A stretch of 64,000 bases of DNA from Akkermansiaceae bacterium UBA5689 (GTDB taxonomy: Bacteria > Verrucomicrobiota > Verrucomicrobiia > Verrucomicrobiales > Akkermansiaceae): assembly GCA_002420305.1 (NCBI GenBank), contig DIHT01000165.1, positions 44,811-108,810 on the forward strand, read 5' to 3'. The notes below the pieces were generated by a model. The model saw nothing but the letters and a program-made list of their open reading frames with translations, did not search any database and was not told the DNA's origin. The position numbers and the translations under genes are program-made. This document shows positions 36,376-44,956 of this stretch, piece by piece (within the stretch, counting starts at the first letter, position 1; the number at the start of each line of letters is the position of its first letter).

Positions 36376-38658
36376 CTAGTTGAGCTCGCTTTCCTTGTAG
36401 GGAACTCCCTGCTGGTCTTTACTTTTTTCCCGAGATTCCTTGATGAAGGACTCGTTTACAGGGGCTGACCGGTTGCTCCATGCATGCCTGGTAAATGTCA
36501 GAATATCAGCAATATCCTGATCCGAGATTGTGGGATTCATCGACAAGCCAGGCATCGCTCCTGGAGGCGCATATCGCTTGCCGGATACCATTATTGGCCC
36601 TTGTAGACCATGAAGAAGGACTTTGGCGAGGCGGGTAGTGTTTCCAGTAACCCAGTCGGACCCGTCAAGAGGCGGGCCAAGATTGTCCAGTCCTGCGCCA
36701 TCAGCGCCGTGACATCCAATACAGGCTGCCCGCCCCATATAGAGTTTCTCGCCCCGTTGGAAAGAAGCGAGGTGCTGGCCTTCGATCTTCGGAGGCTCCA
36801 CTTTCCTCAGGTTTTTCTGGAGAGCTTCCTGTAGCCACTTGTCGAGGCTGCTATCATTGAATCGCCCATTATTGACGCCAAGAAAGACGGCTTCACGATT
36901 CTTCAGGCCCGTAAAAGCGGCCTCTTTGACGATTGGGTTCTTCCCGTTTTTCTTGAGAGCGCCAACAAGGGCTTCGAGAGCCTTGCTGGTTCCGGTATCT
37001 GCCAGCAGGCGTACTTTATAGATTGAGGATTCTGTGCCGGCCTCCAATGCGGCCACTGCCGGGACAAGTGCATTTTTCTCTCTCTGACTGAGCGAGAGAG
37101 CAGCCATGAGAGCTGAAGAGGAGAATTTCTCGTTACCGGACTTCAGGGCGAATGAGATATGCTTGGCTTGGAGAAGCCCAAGGCCTTCAAGACACCAGAG
37201 TGCATGGAGGCGGCCAAGTGGTTTGCTGCTCTCAAGGACTTCAACAAGTCGAGTTTCGTCCTGTTGGCTGCCGCGTTCTACAATCAGACGCTGTGCTGTA
37301 TCTCGCCACCATCCGTTGGGATGGTTGAGATAGGGGACGAGTTCGCCTGCAGAGAGCTTGCTCAGCCTCGGAGCTGGTCCTCTTGGCTTGTCCTTGTGGC
37401 GGATTCGATAGATACGGCCATGGCCGTTCGCGGGCTTGTCCAGACCACGGCTCATAATCTGTTTGCGGAGGTAGGAAGTGACGTAGGTTCGGTGCTGGAT
37501 AATTCCATGATACATATCGAGAATGTAGAGGGAGTTATCTGGTGCAGTGTAGGCATTGACCGGCCGAAATCTCTCGTCGGTTGAGGCCAGAAACTCTTTT
37601 TCGCCAAAGGTGTGTTCACCAACGATGGCTCCTTCTCCGTCGCTGACGCTGATCGCTTTTACCAGGTTGCCGGTAGCCTCGGTGATGAAAGCCGTGCCAT
37701 AGAGGTTCTCTCCTAGGCCGTTACTGCGGAAAATTGTGAGTCCGGAGGCTCCGGTTGCGTTGATGAGCTTGTAGTTCTCCGGGGAAACGGTGCCGCGCTG
37801 ATATCCACGATTGACACCTGGGGTGACACGGATAGGCCAGACACGGTTGGAGCTGACGCGAGCAGAAATGCCAGCTTTCATCTTGGCGTTAGTGTTGCCA
37901 AAAGCGATGTTGGGGAAGGTGTAATCTCCTACCAAGAGAGTGCTATTACTGTTATGAAACAGTCTCCCATAGTCGTCGCGGTCCAGACCCCACTGGCCAC
38001 GAAAATGAGTTTTCTCCATGACCCACTGGCCCTGAACTTTCTTATAACGCCGATCCGATTTCGCATTGTAGATCCAATTATCCAACCCGAGGACAAGGCT
38101 GTTTGCCTTGTGTTCGACATTTCCTCCCCGAGCATACTCCTGATCGACGACAACTCGTTTTCCGATCGGCTTGAGGCCGCTGCGTTTCTGGAAGAAAAGG
38201 CTCTCCTGATTTGCCCAGAGGATACCGTCATCGAGCAGGTAAAGACTGCGGGGGAGAAGAAGTTTATCGAGGAAGACCACGCGTTGATCGACCATCCCAT
38301 CGCCGGTGGTATCGGACAGTACGACGATGCGCCCCTGGGCGATGTTCTCACCGGTTCCGTCGATGTCTGGCATGTAACCGACAAGCTCACAAATCCACAT
38401 CCGTCCGTCCGAGTCGAATTTCATCATGCACGGCATGTCGACAAAGGGCTCAGCGGCGACCGGCTCGATGACAAAACCCGGAGCTAGCTCAAAGGATTTG
38501 AGAGCGTCTTCGACCTTAAGGAAGGGGGCTGGAGGAATGACATCTTCGGGAACGAAACTGGTCATATTGTGGCCCTTACGGTCCCCCTGCTGGGCGACGA
38601 GAGGCGAGGCCAGAAGGGCTAACAGGGCAGCCCGGAATGATAGTCTAGCGAAACACAT
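36376..38658 (-). CDS. PVC-type heme-binding propeller protein with cytochrome c domain
   Basis: A 760-residue exported protein of a family abundant in Planctomycetes and Verrucomicrobia. Residues 1-22 are a signal peptide ending at VAQQ. Residues about 45-420 form a beta-propeller (MCMMKFDSDGRMWICEL, LSDTTGDGMVDQRVVFLD, LLLPRSLYLLDDGILWA). A HEAT-like helical part follows (about 430-610). The C-terminal cytochrome c domain has C646-I-G-C-H as heme site and MPGLSMNP for the axial methionine. These proteins are predicted to oxidise sugars or related substrates in the periplasm; no member's substrate is firmly known. Start ATG at 38658. Confidence 0.93.
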   Translation of the reverse strand: MCFARLSFRAALLALLASPLVAQQGDRKGHNMTSFVPEDVIPPAPFLKVEDALKSFELAPGFVIEPVAAEPFVDMPCMMKFDSDGRMWICELVGYMPDIDGTGENIAQGRIVVLSDTTGDGMVDQRVVFLDKLLLPRSLYLLDDGILWANQESLFFQKRSGLKPIGKRVVVDQEYARGGNVEHKANSLVLGLDNWIYNAKSDRRYKKVQGQWVMEKTHFRGQWGLDRDDYGRLFHNSNSTLLVGDYTFPNIAFGNTNAKMKAGISARVSSNRVWPIRVTPGVNRGYQRGTVSPENYKLINATGASGLTIFRSNGLGENLYGTAFITEATGNLVKAISVSDGEGAIVGEHTFGEKEFLASTDERFRPVNAYTAPDNSLYILDMYHGIIQHRTYVTSYLRKQIMSRGLDKPANGHGRIYRIRHKDKPRGPAPRLSKLSAGELVPYLNHPNGWWRDTAQRLIVERGSQQDETRLVEVLESSKPLGRLHALWCLEGLGLLQAKHISFALKSGNEKFSSSALMAALSLSQREKNALVPAVAALEAGTESSIYKVRLLADTGTSKALEALVGALKKNGKNPIVKEAAFTGLKNREAVFLGVNNGRFNDSSLDKWLQEALQKNLRKVEPPKIEGQHLASFQRGEKLYMGRAACIGCHGADGAGLDNLGPPLDGSDWVTGNTTRLAKVLLHGLQGPIMVSGKRYAPPGAMPGLSMNPTISDQDIADILTFTRHAWSNRSAPVNESFIKESREKSKDQQGVPYKESELN

Positions 38659-38733
38659 GATATGAATGATTGCATGATCCGCCGCAGGTGCCCAACGAAA
38701 ATGTGCCGAAGATCAGCTTGTGTAACTCTTTGT

Positions 38734-39549
38734 CTAAGAGAGCTCAACAGGGAAAAAAGAGTGGAAATTTTCGGATGCGAGGGATCGTAAGTGCGATTCC
38801 CTTATTTCCAGAATTTTTGCCAGCCCTTCCACTACGCTTAAAAGGTTTGCCGGATGGTTCAGAGAGTGAGTGGTTGACGTCGAAAGGGAGTACTTCCTGT
38901 AATACTCGGGCGGTAGCATGTCAGGAGCATCAGTCTCAACCATGACCCGGTCTGGAGGAATCCGCCGAAAGGCCTCGTGGACCTTCTTCTTTTCTTCCCG
39001 GAGAAAATAACCCGAGAACGAGAAGTAGGCTCCAAGTGCGGCAAGCTCGGGAACAAGCTCTGGCGATCCGCCATAGGAGTGGAGCAGGAAGCCGCGCTGT
39101 GGGCGGTGATGTGTTTTCAGGATTTCGAGAAGAGGGCCCCAGGCTTTCAGGCAGTGAATGGAGATGGGGAGATTATATTCTGCAGCAAGAGCAAGTTGCG
39201 AGATAAAGGCCTTTTTCTGTGCCTCGATATTCGGTTTGTACATCCAGCGGTCGAGTCCGCACTCGCCAATAAATACTCTACCGGATTCACGGATAACGGT
39301 GGAGGTCATCTTCTCAAGCCAGTTGTCGCTGCGAGTGGAAACCTTCCACGGATGTAGGCCAATTGATGGGAGTATCATCCGGGGATTAGCGCGGGCTAAG
39401 TCCATTACCTGGCCCCAATCGTCTTCGCACGTTCCATTGACCACACAATGAGTAATGCCCGCGTCATGCATGGCTGATAGAATTCCCGGTAGTTCGGCAA
39501 GAAGCCGGATATCATGAAGGTGGTTATGAGCGTCACACAGAGTGGTCAT
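38734..39549 (-). CDS. TatD family metal-dependent hydrolase
   Basis: A 271-residue TIM-barrel hydrolase of the TatD DNase group. Metal-binding residues are in CDAHNHLHD at the N-terminus, GECGLDRWMY near 117-126, SIHCLKAW, LLHSYGG and VETDAPD near 215. The sequence has a slightly divergent C-terminus. Members act as 3'-5' exonucleases or deacylases in DNA repair and quality control. The ATG at 39549 overlaps the mnmH stop by four bases (ATGA), so the two are translationally coupled. Confidence 0.93.
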   Translation of the reverse strand: MTTLCDAHNHLHDIRLLAELPGILSAMHDAGITHCVVNGTCEDDWGQVMDLARANPRMILPSIGLHPWKVSTRSDNWLEKMTSTVIRESGRVFIGECGLDRWMYKPNIEAQKKAFISQLALAAEYNLPISIHCLKAWGPLLEILKTHHRPQRGFLLHSYGGSPELVPELAALGAYFSFSGYFLREEKKKVHEAFRRIPPDRVMVETDAPDMLPPEYYRKYSLSTSTTHSLNHPANLLSVVEGLAKILEIRESHLRSLASENFHSFFPVELS

Positions 39550-40619
39550 GGCGCTGCTGGTAGTTTTCCCGCCTCACTCAAGGCGCGTGCCGCGTCGCGG
39601 TAGCTCGCGGGAGAGTGGTCAGGAAGAGTCAGCTGGTATGCTGGAGGGGGATAGTTGGAATCTGCACTGCCTGGCCGTCGGTAGCAGAGGTCGTAATGAT
39701 TCTCGAGGAGCGAGGTGACGAAATCAGGCCAGGCCCCCCGTGTGATCTGATCGTGCCATGACTGTAGTTGTGCGAGTCCGCGTAATTTGCCCAGTGGTTC
39801 GAGCGAGTCGGACAGGGACTCAGGCTTCTCAAGGAAATGGCGGTAAGTTTCCAGAAGGAGAAGGACCCGCTCCCGAATAGGCAGGGTGAGCTCAATAACA
39901 TTGGCGTGGGCTAGTCTCTTCCAAAGAGCAGGAGGAAGATAGACCGTGCCAATCCGGTTAGATTCAGCTTCCAGATAAATCGGCCGGTCGGGGCTCATCT
40001 TGCTGAGCTGGGAGTGAAGGTAGGTCTCAAATCTTCTTTGAGTGGGCTGGGGTCCAACAGATCCGAGTAAAGATCCTCGGTGGTTGGCCATCTTCTCAAG
40101 GTCAATCGTCTGCTGCCCTGCTTCTTCCAACGCTGTTAAAAGGACGGTTTTTCCCACTCCGGTCAATCCGCCGATCACGCGTAACTCTAATGAAGGATCG
40201 GAAAGACGGCTGGCAAGATCCTCCATTACGAAACGACGGTAGGCTTTGTATCCACCCTCAAGCGTTCTTGCTCGCCAACCGACGGACCGAAGGACGGTGG
40301 CAACCGCGGAGGAGCGTTGCCCCCCTCGCCAGCAGTAAATAAGGGGACTCCATCCGGTGCTGATGTCGCTCAAGGGTCCGGCGAGGTGGTCGGCAATCGC
40401 CTGGCTAACGTAGCGAGCACCCAGTCTCCGCCCCTTGAAGGCGCTCTCCTTGTAGAGGATGCCGACTTCAACTCGTTGTTCGTTGGTCAGGACTGGCAGG
40501 TTTCGTGCACCTGGCAGGTGATCCTCGTCAAATTCTTGCGGTGTCCGGACATCAATCACCTCATCAAACTCAGAGAGGTCGATGGGGAGTGATACAGACT
40601 CTGACGTGGTAAGGGACAT
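39546..40619 (-). CDS. mnmH: tRNA 2-selenouridine synthase MnmH (SelU)
   Basis: Replaces sulfur with selenium at the wobble uridine of tRNA for Lys, Glu and Gln, via a geranyl intermediate. The rhodanese domain has the catalytic cysteine in YCWRGGQRSS. The second domain has a P-loop (GLTGVGKTVLL). I start at ATG 40619, which puts the catalytic cysteine at position 96, close to the Cys97 of the E. coli enzyme. An ATG at 40670 would add 17 residues. Its presence implies that the cell makes selenophosphate (SelD), though selD is not here. It lies 38 to 89 bp after the M23 gene, depending on the start, and overlaps tatD. Confidence 0.93.
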   Translation of the reverse strand: MSLTTSESVSLPIDLSEFDEVIDVRTPQEFDEDHLPGARNLPVLTNEQRVEVGILYKESAFKGRRLGARYVSQAIADHLAGPLSDISTGWSPLIYCWRGGQRSSAVATVLRSVGWRARTLEGGYKAYRRFVMEDLASRLSDPSLELRVIGGLTGVGKTVLLTALEEAGQQTIDLEKMANHRGSLLGSVGPQPTQRRFETYLHSQLSKMSPDRPIYLEAESNRIGTVYLPPALWKRLAHANVIELTLPIRERVLLLLETYRHFLEKPESLSDSLEPLGKLRGLAQLQSWHDQITRGAWPDFVTSLLENHYDLCYRRPGSADSNYPPPAYQLTLPDHSPASYRDAARALSEAGKLPAAP

Positions 40620-40707
40620 TTTCTGCGGAACGAGGGAAGGGATGGGCTTCGGAGACCGAAGGCCCTCCATGATCGCGGCCCTGCAGGTCTCATATAGGTC
40701 GCTGCTG

Positions 40708-41763
40708 CTATTTGGGAAAGTCCCCCGTAATTAGGGCGACGTGCTGGAGTCCGGCGCGAGTGAGGGATGCTCGACGACCGGTTCCGGCCAGGCGGGAGAG
40801 AGTAAAATATTCGTGTCGAGATTGGGTGGTCCTAATATAGGTGACCAGAGGCTTGGAGACTTCACGGTGACTGGGTGCGATGGCTAGAGGAAATCCCGAG
40901 GCGGTGAAGGAGATCTCCCATGAAGGGCTGGGGCGATGGTGTGCTCCGCGTCTGATCCACGGATAGCGGTCTGCGAGTTCTAATTTCCCGCGGCGGGGAC
41001 AGGTAACCTTGTAGTAGGAAGAAGTGCCACTGAGGAACTCCGGGATGGTAATCCCGGGTTCCCTCTCCTGTCTAAGATACAGGTTGGCGATATCGAGCCC
41101 TGATAAATTCATTCCATTATGTAATCCGTGGCGGTTGTCGCTTCCGAATTTCATCTTGTGCCATGCATCAAACTGAAGGGAGACAAGGATATTCAATTCT
41201 AGGTGAAGGTGAGCTCGCTCCCGGTTGATTCCAGATCCGGTGTATCCCATCTGGCCGAGCACGTGCCCAGCAGGGATACGCTGCCCCTCCTTAACCAGAG
41301 TGGTGGAAAGGTGAGCATAAAGACTTAGAAAGGGCCCATTGCCCCAGTCGTGCTCTACGACTATATATTTTCCGTAATTGCTTCCTCCGGAACTTTTTTG
41401 CACATAGACAACGCGTCCGAGTGCGATGGAGCGGACTTTATCCAGCGGCCGGCCGGTAGAGTCTCTCTCCACTGGGCGGATATCGATACCTTCGTGAAAG
41501 CGGGTAGACACTATTCCTTCCTTTGTCCGCCTGAGAGTTCTTACAAACCCGTAGCCTCCGCCCTGCCAGGGCTTGCTCGTCTCGCCCTCAAAGGTGCGAT
41601 AAACATACATATAGAATTTTTCGGGATTGCTCTCAAAAAGTGCCCGGTTGTCGGTCGGTAGCTGCAGAGCCATGCCCTGACCGAGGCAGGGTGCGCTCAG
41701 GGCACACGAGAGAACGGGAACGAGAACGAGAGCGGACAGAAAGCGGAAAGGGGCTTGGGTCAC
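40708..41763 (-). CDS. M23 family metallopeptidase (LytM/peptidoglycan)
   Basis: About 351 residues, exported, with a signal peptide ending near CLGQG. The zinc site of M23 endopeptidases is visible: FHEGIDI (H and D, family motif HxxxD) and, later, HLHLEL. YGKYIVVEHDWGNGPFLSLYAHLS...GYTGSG is the surrounding LytM fold. It would cut peptide cross-links in the wall. I place the start at GTG 41763, which shares its G with the TAG of the upstream gene and precedes the signal peptide. An ATG at 41790 overlaps the upstream gene by 28 bases. The signal region is built on a fourfold GAACGN hexamer repeat at 41712-41735. Confidence 0.88.
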   Translation of the reverse strand: MTQAPFRFLSALVLVPVLSCALSAPCLGQGMALQLPTDNRALFESNPEKFYMYVYRTFEGETSKPWQGGGYGFVRTLRRTKEGIVSTRFHEGIDIRPVERDSTGRPLDKVRSIALGRVVYVQKSSGGSNYGKYIVVEHDWGNGPFLSLYAHLSTTLVKEGQRIPAGHVLGQMGYTGSGINRERAHLHLELNILVSLQFDAWHKMKFGSDNRHGLHNGMNLSGLDIANLYLRQEREPGITIPEFLSGTSSYYKVTCPRRGKLELADRYPWIRRGAHHRPSPSWEISFTASGFPLAIAPSHREVSKPLVTYIRTTQSRHEYFTLSRLAGTGRRASLTRAGLQHVALITGDFPK

Positions 41764-42263
41764 TATTTCTTTTTGATTCGCTTTTTCCATGCCCGTGGAT
41801 CTTCGCCGATGCGCGGAAGGTGTTGATCGGTCAGTTTGACTTCAGCAAGCGAGATCCATTTCCAGATAACGATGAGGCCATCATTAACCGGTTTGTCGAT
41901 CACAACGGCATCACGAACCTGTCCGTTGACTACAGCGAGTAGAAGCTTTCCCTGGTGAGCAGTGCTGAGGGTTCGTAGCCTGTTGGTAGCAGTCTTATTG
42001 AGCTGAAATACCACCCCGTAGGAATTGTTGTCATCCGCGGGAAAGGATCGGAAGGCGACGATGTCCTTGGTGCTTATGGCGGCAGCTTTCTGAAAGATAG
42101 CTTCCTTGCCTGCGGTCAACTGCTTGAAGACCCGTCTGTCTCCGGGTTCAGCCTGAAGGTGGAAACTTAGCTTGAGGTCCGGGGCTTTTTTCCCGGCAGC
42201 CCCGGCAAGGCCGGGTAGCAGCAGGGTAGCTGCGAAAATGGCGAGGAAAGAATACCGGGGCAT
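41763..42263 (-). CDS. Exported orphan SecD P1-head-like protein
   Basis: A 166-residue exported protein, signal peptide residues 1-22 ending GAAG. The body (VFQLNKTATNRLRTLSTAHQGKLLLAVVNGQVRDAVVI...GLIVIWKWISLAEVKLTDQHL) follows the pattern of the periplasmic P1 head of SecD: V-x-F-x-L...A...G-x-x-L-A-x-V-x-x-G...A-x-V-x-x-x-x-x-x-G. There are no membrane helices beyond the signal peptide, so it is not a full SecD. A basic C-terminal tail (WKKRIKKK) follows. It lies between the repeat protein and the M23 peptidase, and its TAG overlaps the M23 start. The assignment is tentative. Confidence 0.7.
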   Translation of the reverse strand: MPRYSFLAIFAATLLLPGLAGAAGKKAPDLKLSFHLQAEPGDRRVFKQLTAGKEAIFQKAAAISTKDIVAFRSFPADDNNSYGVVFQLNKTATNRLRTLSTAHQGKLLLAVVNGQVRDAVVIDKPVNDGLIVIWKWISLAEVKLTDQHLPRIGEDPRAWKKRIKKK

Positions 42264-42388
42264 GAAGTTACAAAGCAGTTCCCGCCCCGGGACTCAAGCA
42301 GAACCGGGACCGATACTTCCCGTTTCTACAGACTCAACCGGAGGATGAGCTGCTCCTGCACCAAAGGGTATCTGGCGGCTTTTCCCGC

Positions 42389-43852
42389 TTATTTGCCTGC
42401 TGCAGTTCCCGGGAGGAACCGGTAATAGACCTCAAGCATGAGCGTTGCAAGGGCTGTAACGTAGACAGGGTCGTTCCGTGCTGCAGGCCCGGGTTGGGGA
42501 GGAGCAGGCCATGACCCGTCGTTATTCTGCGCTTTCAACAGCTGGTCTCGAAACATCTCGTTATACTGGACCCAGCTTTTTCCTCCATTGTTGATAGCGG
42601 CCTGGCTCGAATAGTAGTGTTCATAGAGATTGCAGGGGCCTGCCTCGTAATTGAACTGAGATTTCTTATCGATGTATTTGATGCCCTTTCTGGCGTTCGA
42701 GTTGGCTGCTCCCTTGTGTTGCTGGAAGCAGAGCGTGCCAGCTCCTACGAGAGTGGAGTGTCCGTCGCCGAGCGCTCGAGTTCCCTGATAACCGAATCCT
42801 CCATCAGCAGCTTGGCAAGTTTCGCAATATTTAAGCGCATCGCGAATGCAACGGGTCATGTTTCGGAACTCCAGTCCGGTATGCTTGCCGGCTTTGAGAG
42901 CCTGCATCTGCCAGGCGGTGATGGACATGTCTCCTCCTCGGTCGCCCGCCTCGTCATACGAATATTCCCAGCCGCCAGACTTATTCTGGTTGTCGATGAC
43001 CCACTGGACGCTGGACTGGACACTTTCCTTCAGGTTGGGCAGGTTGATGCTGAGCTGGCTGCAAAATGTATAAGCTTCGGCAAGTGCATAGGCAGCGATT
43101 GCATGAGAGTAGCACCAGTGCTTGTCCTGCAGGTTGGATGCCATACGGCCCTTATTCTTCTGGCAGTTATCGACCAGGAAGGTTATCGCGCCAGTTACGG
43201 TGACTCCAAATTCAACCGAAAGGGGGGTTTCGCAGTGGCCGAGGTAAGCGAGGAGGACCAGTCCGGTGTAGGCAACCTTTGTCCCTCCACCCCACGAGCC
43301 GTCTCCAGCCTGCGTATCCTTAAAATATTGCAGCGCCTTCACGACTGCTTCCTCACATTGCTCGTTCCCACCGTTTTCCTTCAAGCGTTGAAGGCGATCC
43401 TCTGGTGAGCATCGTTTACGCATTGTGGCGGGTATGTTTCCAAATCCTCCACCCCCGCCATCGCCACCGTTTCCCCATCCCTGACCAAAATCATCTCCGC
43501 TGCCAAAATCAAGATTTGGCTGAGCCTCTGTTTCTGGGACCGGAACGGCGGTTGGAGATGGTGTGCTGGACGCGATAACCTTGGCCATGGAGGAGCTTGG
43601 CGCAGAGGGCTTACGCTGAATCTGGGGGTTAACCTCTTTTTGTTCCATGTTCTCCTCCTCAGGCGCGCCAGCTTGGTAGGCCACGATGGTAGGAGACTTG
43701 ATGAGCAGGTTTGGCAGGAGAATAAAGAGCAGGATCAAGATCACGAGCGCCATGATGAGAAGCGCTATCATGACCGAGGTGATGACGGAGTTTCTCTTCT
43801 GAGACTGAAGACGTGCCTCTGCTTCCTGGCTGAGTTGGGCGTGGAGACTCAT
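42389..43852 (-). CDS. Membrane-anchored squalene-cyclase-like repeat protein
   Basis: A 487-residue protein. One membrane helix lies near residues 24-50. A Pro/Ser-rich linker and a Gly-rich stretch (GGDGGGGGFGN) follow. The C-terminal two-thirds form an alpha-alpha toroid with prenyltransferase/squalene oxidase repeats: DTQAGDGSWGGGTKVAYTGLVLLAYLGH, DNQNKSGGWEYSYD, TCQAADGGFGYQG and KAQNNDGSWPAPP. The D-x-D-D protonation motif of true cyclases is not seen. The anchor orientation should put the toroid outside the cytoplasm, so it is more likely a binding or scaffold protein than a terpene enzyme. Such proteins are frequent in PVC bacteria. Start ATG at 43852. Confidence 0.85.
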   Translation of the reverse strand: MSLHAQLSQEAEARLQSQKRNSVITSVMIALLIMALVILILLFILLPNLLIKSPTIVAYQAGAPEEENMEQKEVNPQIQRKPSAPSSSMAKVIASSTPSPTAVPVPETEAQPNLDFGSGDDFGQGWGNGGDGGGGGFGNIPATMRKRCSPEDRLQRLKENGGNEQCEEAVVKALQYFKDTQAGDGSWGGGTKVAYTGLVLLAYLGHCETPLSVEFGVTVTGAITFLVDNCQKNKGRMASNLQDKHWCYSHAIAAYALAEAYTFCSQLSINLPNLKESVQSSVQWVIDNQNKSGGWEYSYDEAGDRGGDMSITAWQMQALKAGKHTGLEFRNMTRCIRDALKYCETCQAADGGFGYQGTRALGDGHSTLVGAGTLCFQQHKGAANSNARKGIKYIDKKSQFNYEAGPCNLYEHYYSSQAAINNGGKSWVQYNEMFRDQLLKAQNNDGSWPAPPQPGPAARNDPVYVTALATLMLEVYYRFLPGTAAGK

Positions 43853-43960
43853 TCTGGTGTTGGTAACGGCTGAGAATGATAAAACCTTAGAAACTTTATG
43901 GAGGCAAGATTCGAGAAGCCCAGCGCTTGCTGGCTGCCGGTTATTTTGCGATGAGAGATT

Positions 43961-44875
43961 ATGGATTTAAGGGTAGGAGTAGCAGGTGCGGGTGCTATGG
44001 GCCGCAACCATGCAAGAATCTACGAATTGCTCGATGGAGTGCGTCTGGAGGGAGTTTACGATGTTGACTGCGATCGCGCCGAGGCTGTGGCGGCCGATTT
44101 CGGCGGCAAAGCGGTAAGCTCTCTTGAGGCTCTCTCAGACTGCTGTGAAGCAGTCAGCGTCACGGTCCCAACGAACAGGCATGCTGCGATAGGCGGGCAA
44201 CTTCTGCGTCAGGGGACCCATATTCTGGTGGAGAAGCCGATCGCATCCAGTGAGGAGGAGGCTGAAAAACTCGTTCAGCTAGCCGCCACCACAGGTAAAG
44301 TGCTGCAGGTAGGGCACGTAGAGCGCTTTAATCCTGTGCTCAGGCATCTGGAGAACAGGCTGAATCGCCCAAAATTTATTGAAGCTCACCGGCTTTCCCC
44401 TTTCCCGAATAGGAGTTTGGATATCGGAGTGGTGCTTGACCTTATGATCCACGACCTTGAGATCATCCTTCGCCTCGTGACCTCGCCCCTTGTTCACATC
44501 GATGCGGTTGGGGTTCCTGTGCTCACAAGTCATGAGGATATCGCCAACGCGCGGTTACGCTTTGAGAATGGTTGCGTCGCTAACGTAACGGCCAGTCGGA
44601 TTAGCCCGGATCGAATGCGCAAGATTCGGGTATTTCAGGAAAACTGTTATCTGTCTCTCGACTATCAGGAGCAGAACGGGAAGGTTTTCTGGACGGAATC
44701 TGGAGATATCCAGACTGCGGAGGTAGAGATCGATCGCTCAGAGCCATTGATGGCCGAGTTAAGTGCGTTTGTCGATGCGGTGCGAGGGCACGAAGGACCG
44801 GCCGTGACTGGGCCACAAGGTGCGGCCGCTCTGGAGACGGCCTTGCGGATTACGCGTATCATCCATGACGGGTAG
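43961..44875 (+). CDS. Gfo/Idh/MocA family NAD(P)-dependent oxidoreductase
   Basis: A 304-residue dehydrogenase. The Rossmann fold begins VGVAGAGAMGRNHARIY. The family EKP motif is in ILVEKPIASS near residue 93, followed by GHVERFNPVLR. The conserved histidine block is LDLMIHDLEIILRLV near residue 167. The domain pattern resembles the UDP-GlcNAc 3-dehydrogenase group (GnnA) used for lipid A with amide-linked 3-acyl chains, but sugar dehydrogenases share it. Start ATG at 43961. Alone, divergent from the repeat protein. Confidence 0.9.
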   Translation: MDLRVGVAGAGAMGRNHARIYELLDGVRLEGVYDVDCDRAEAVAADFGGKAVSSLEALSDCCEAVSVTVPTNRHAAIGGQLLRQGTHILVEKPIASSEEEAEKLVQLAATTGKVLQVGHVERFNPVLRHLENRLNRPKFIEAHRLSPFPNRSLDIGVVLDLMIHDLEIILRLVTSPLVHIDAVGVPVLTSHEDIANARLRFENGCVANVTASRISPDRMRKIRVFQENCYLSLDYQEQNGKVFWTESGDIQTAEVEIDRSEPLMAELSAFVDAVRGHEGPAVTGPQGAAALETALRITRIIHDG

Positions 44876-44956
44876 CCAGCAGGGTCGGAGCAGTTTGGAG
44901 TGGATTCTGCACACCTAGCGGCTAGATGGCACTTCAAGCTGTTTAGCGAGGAGGCT

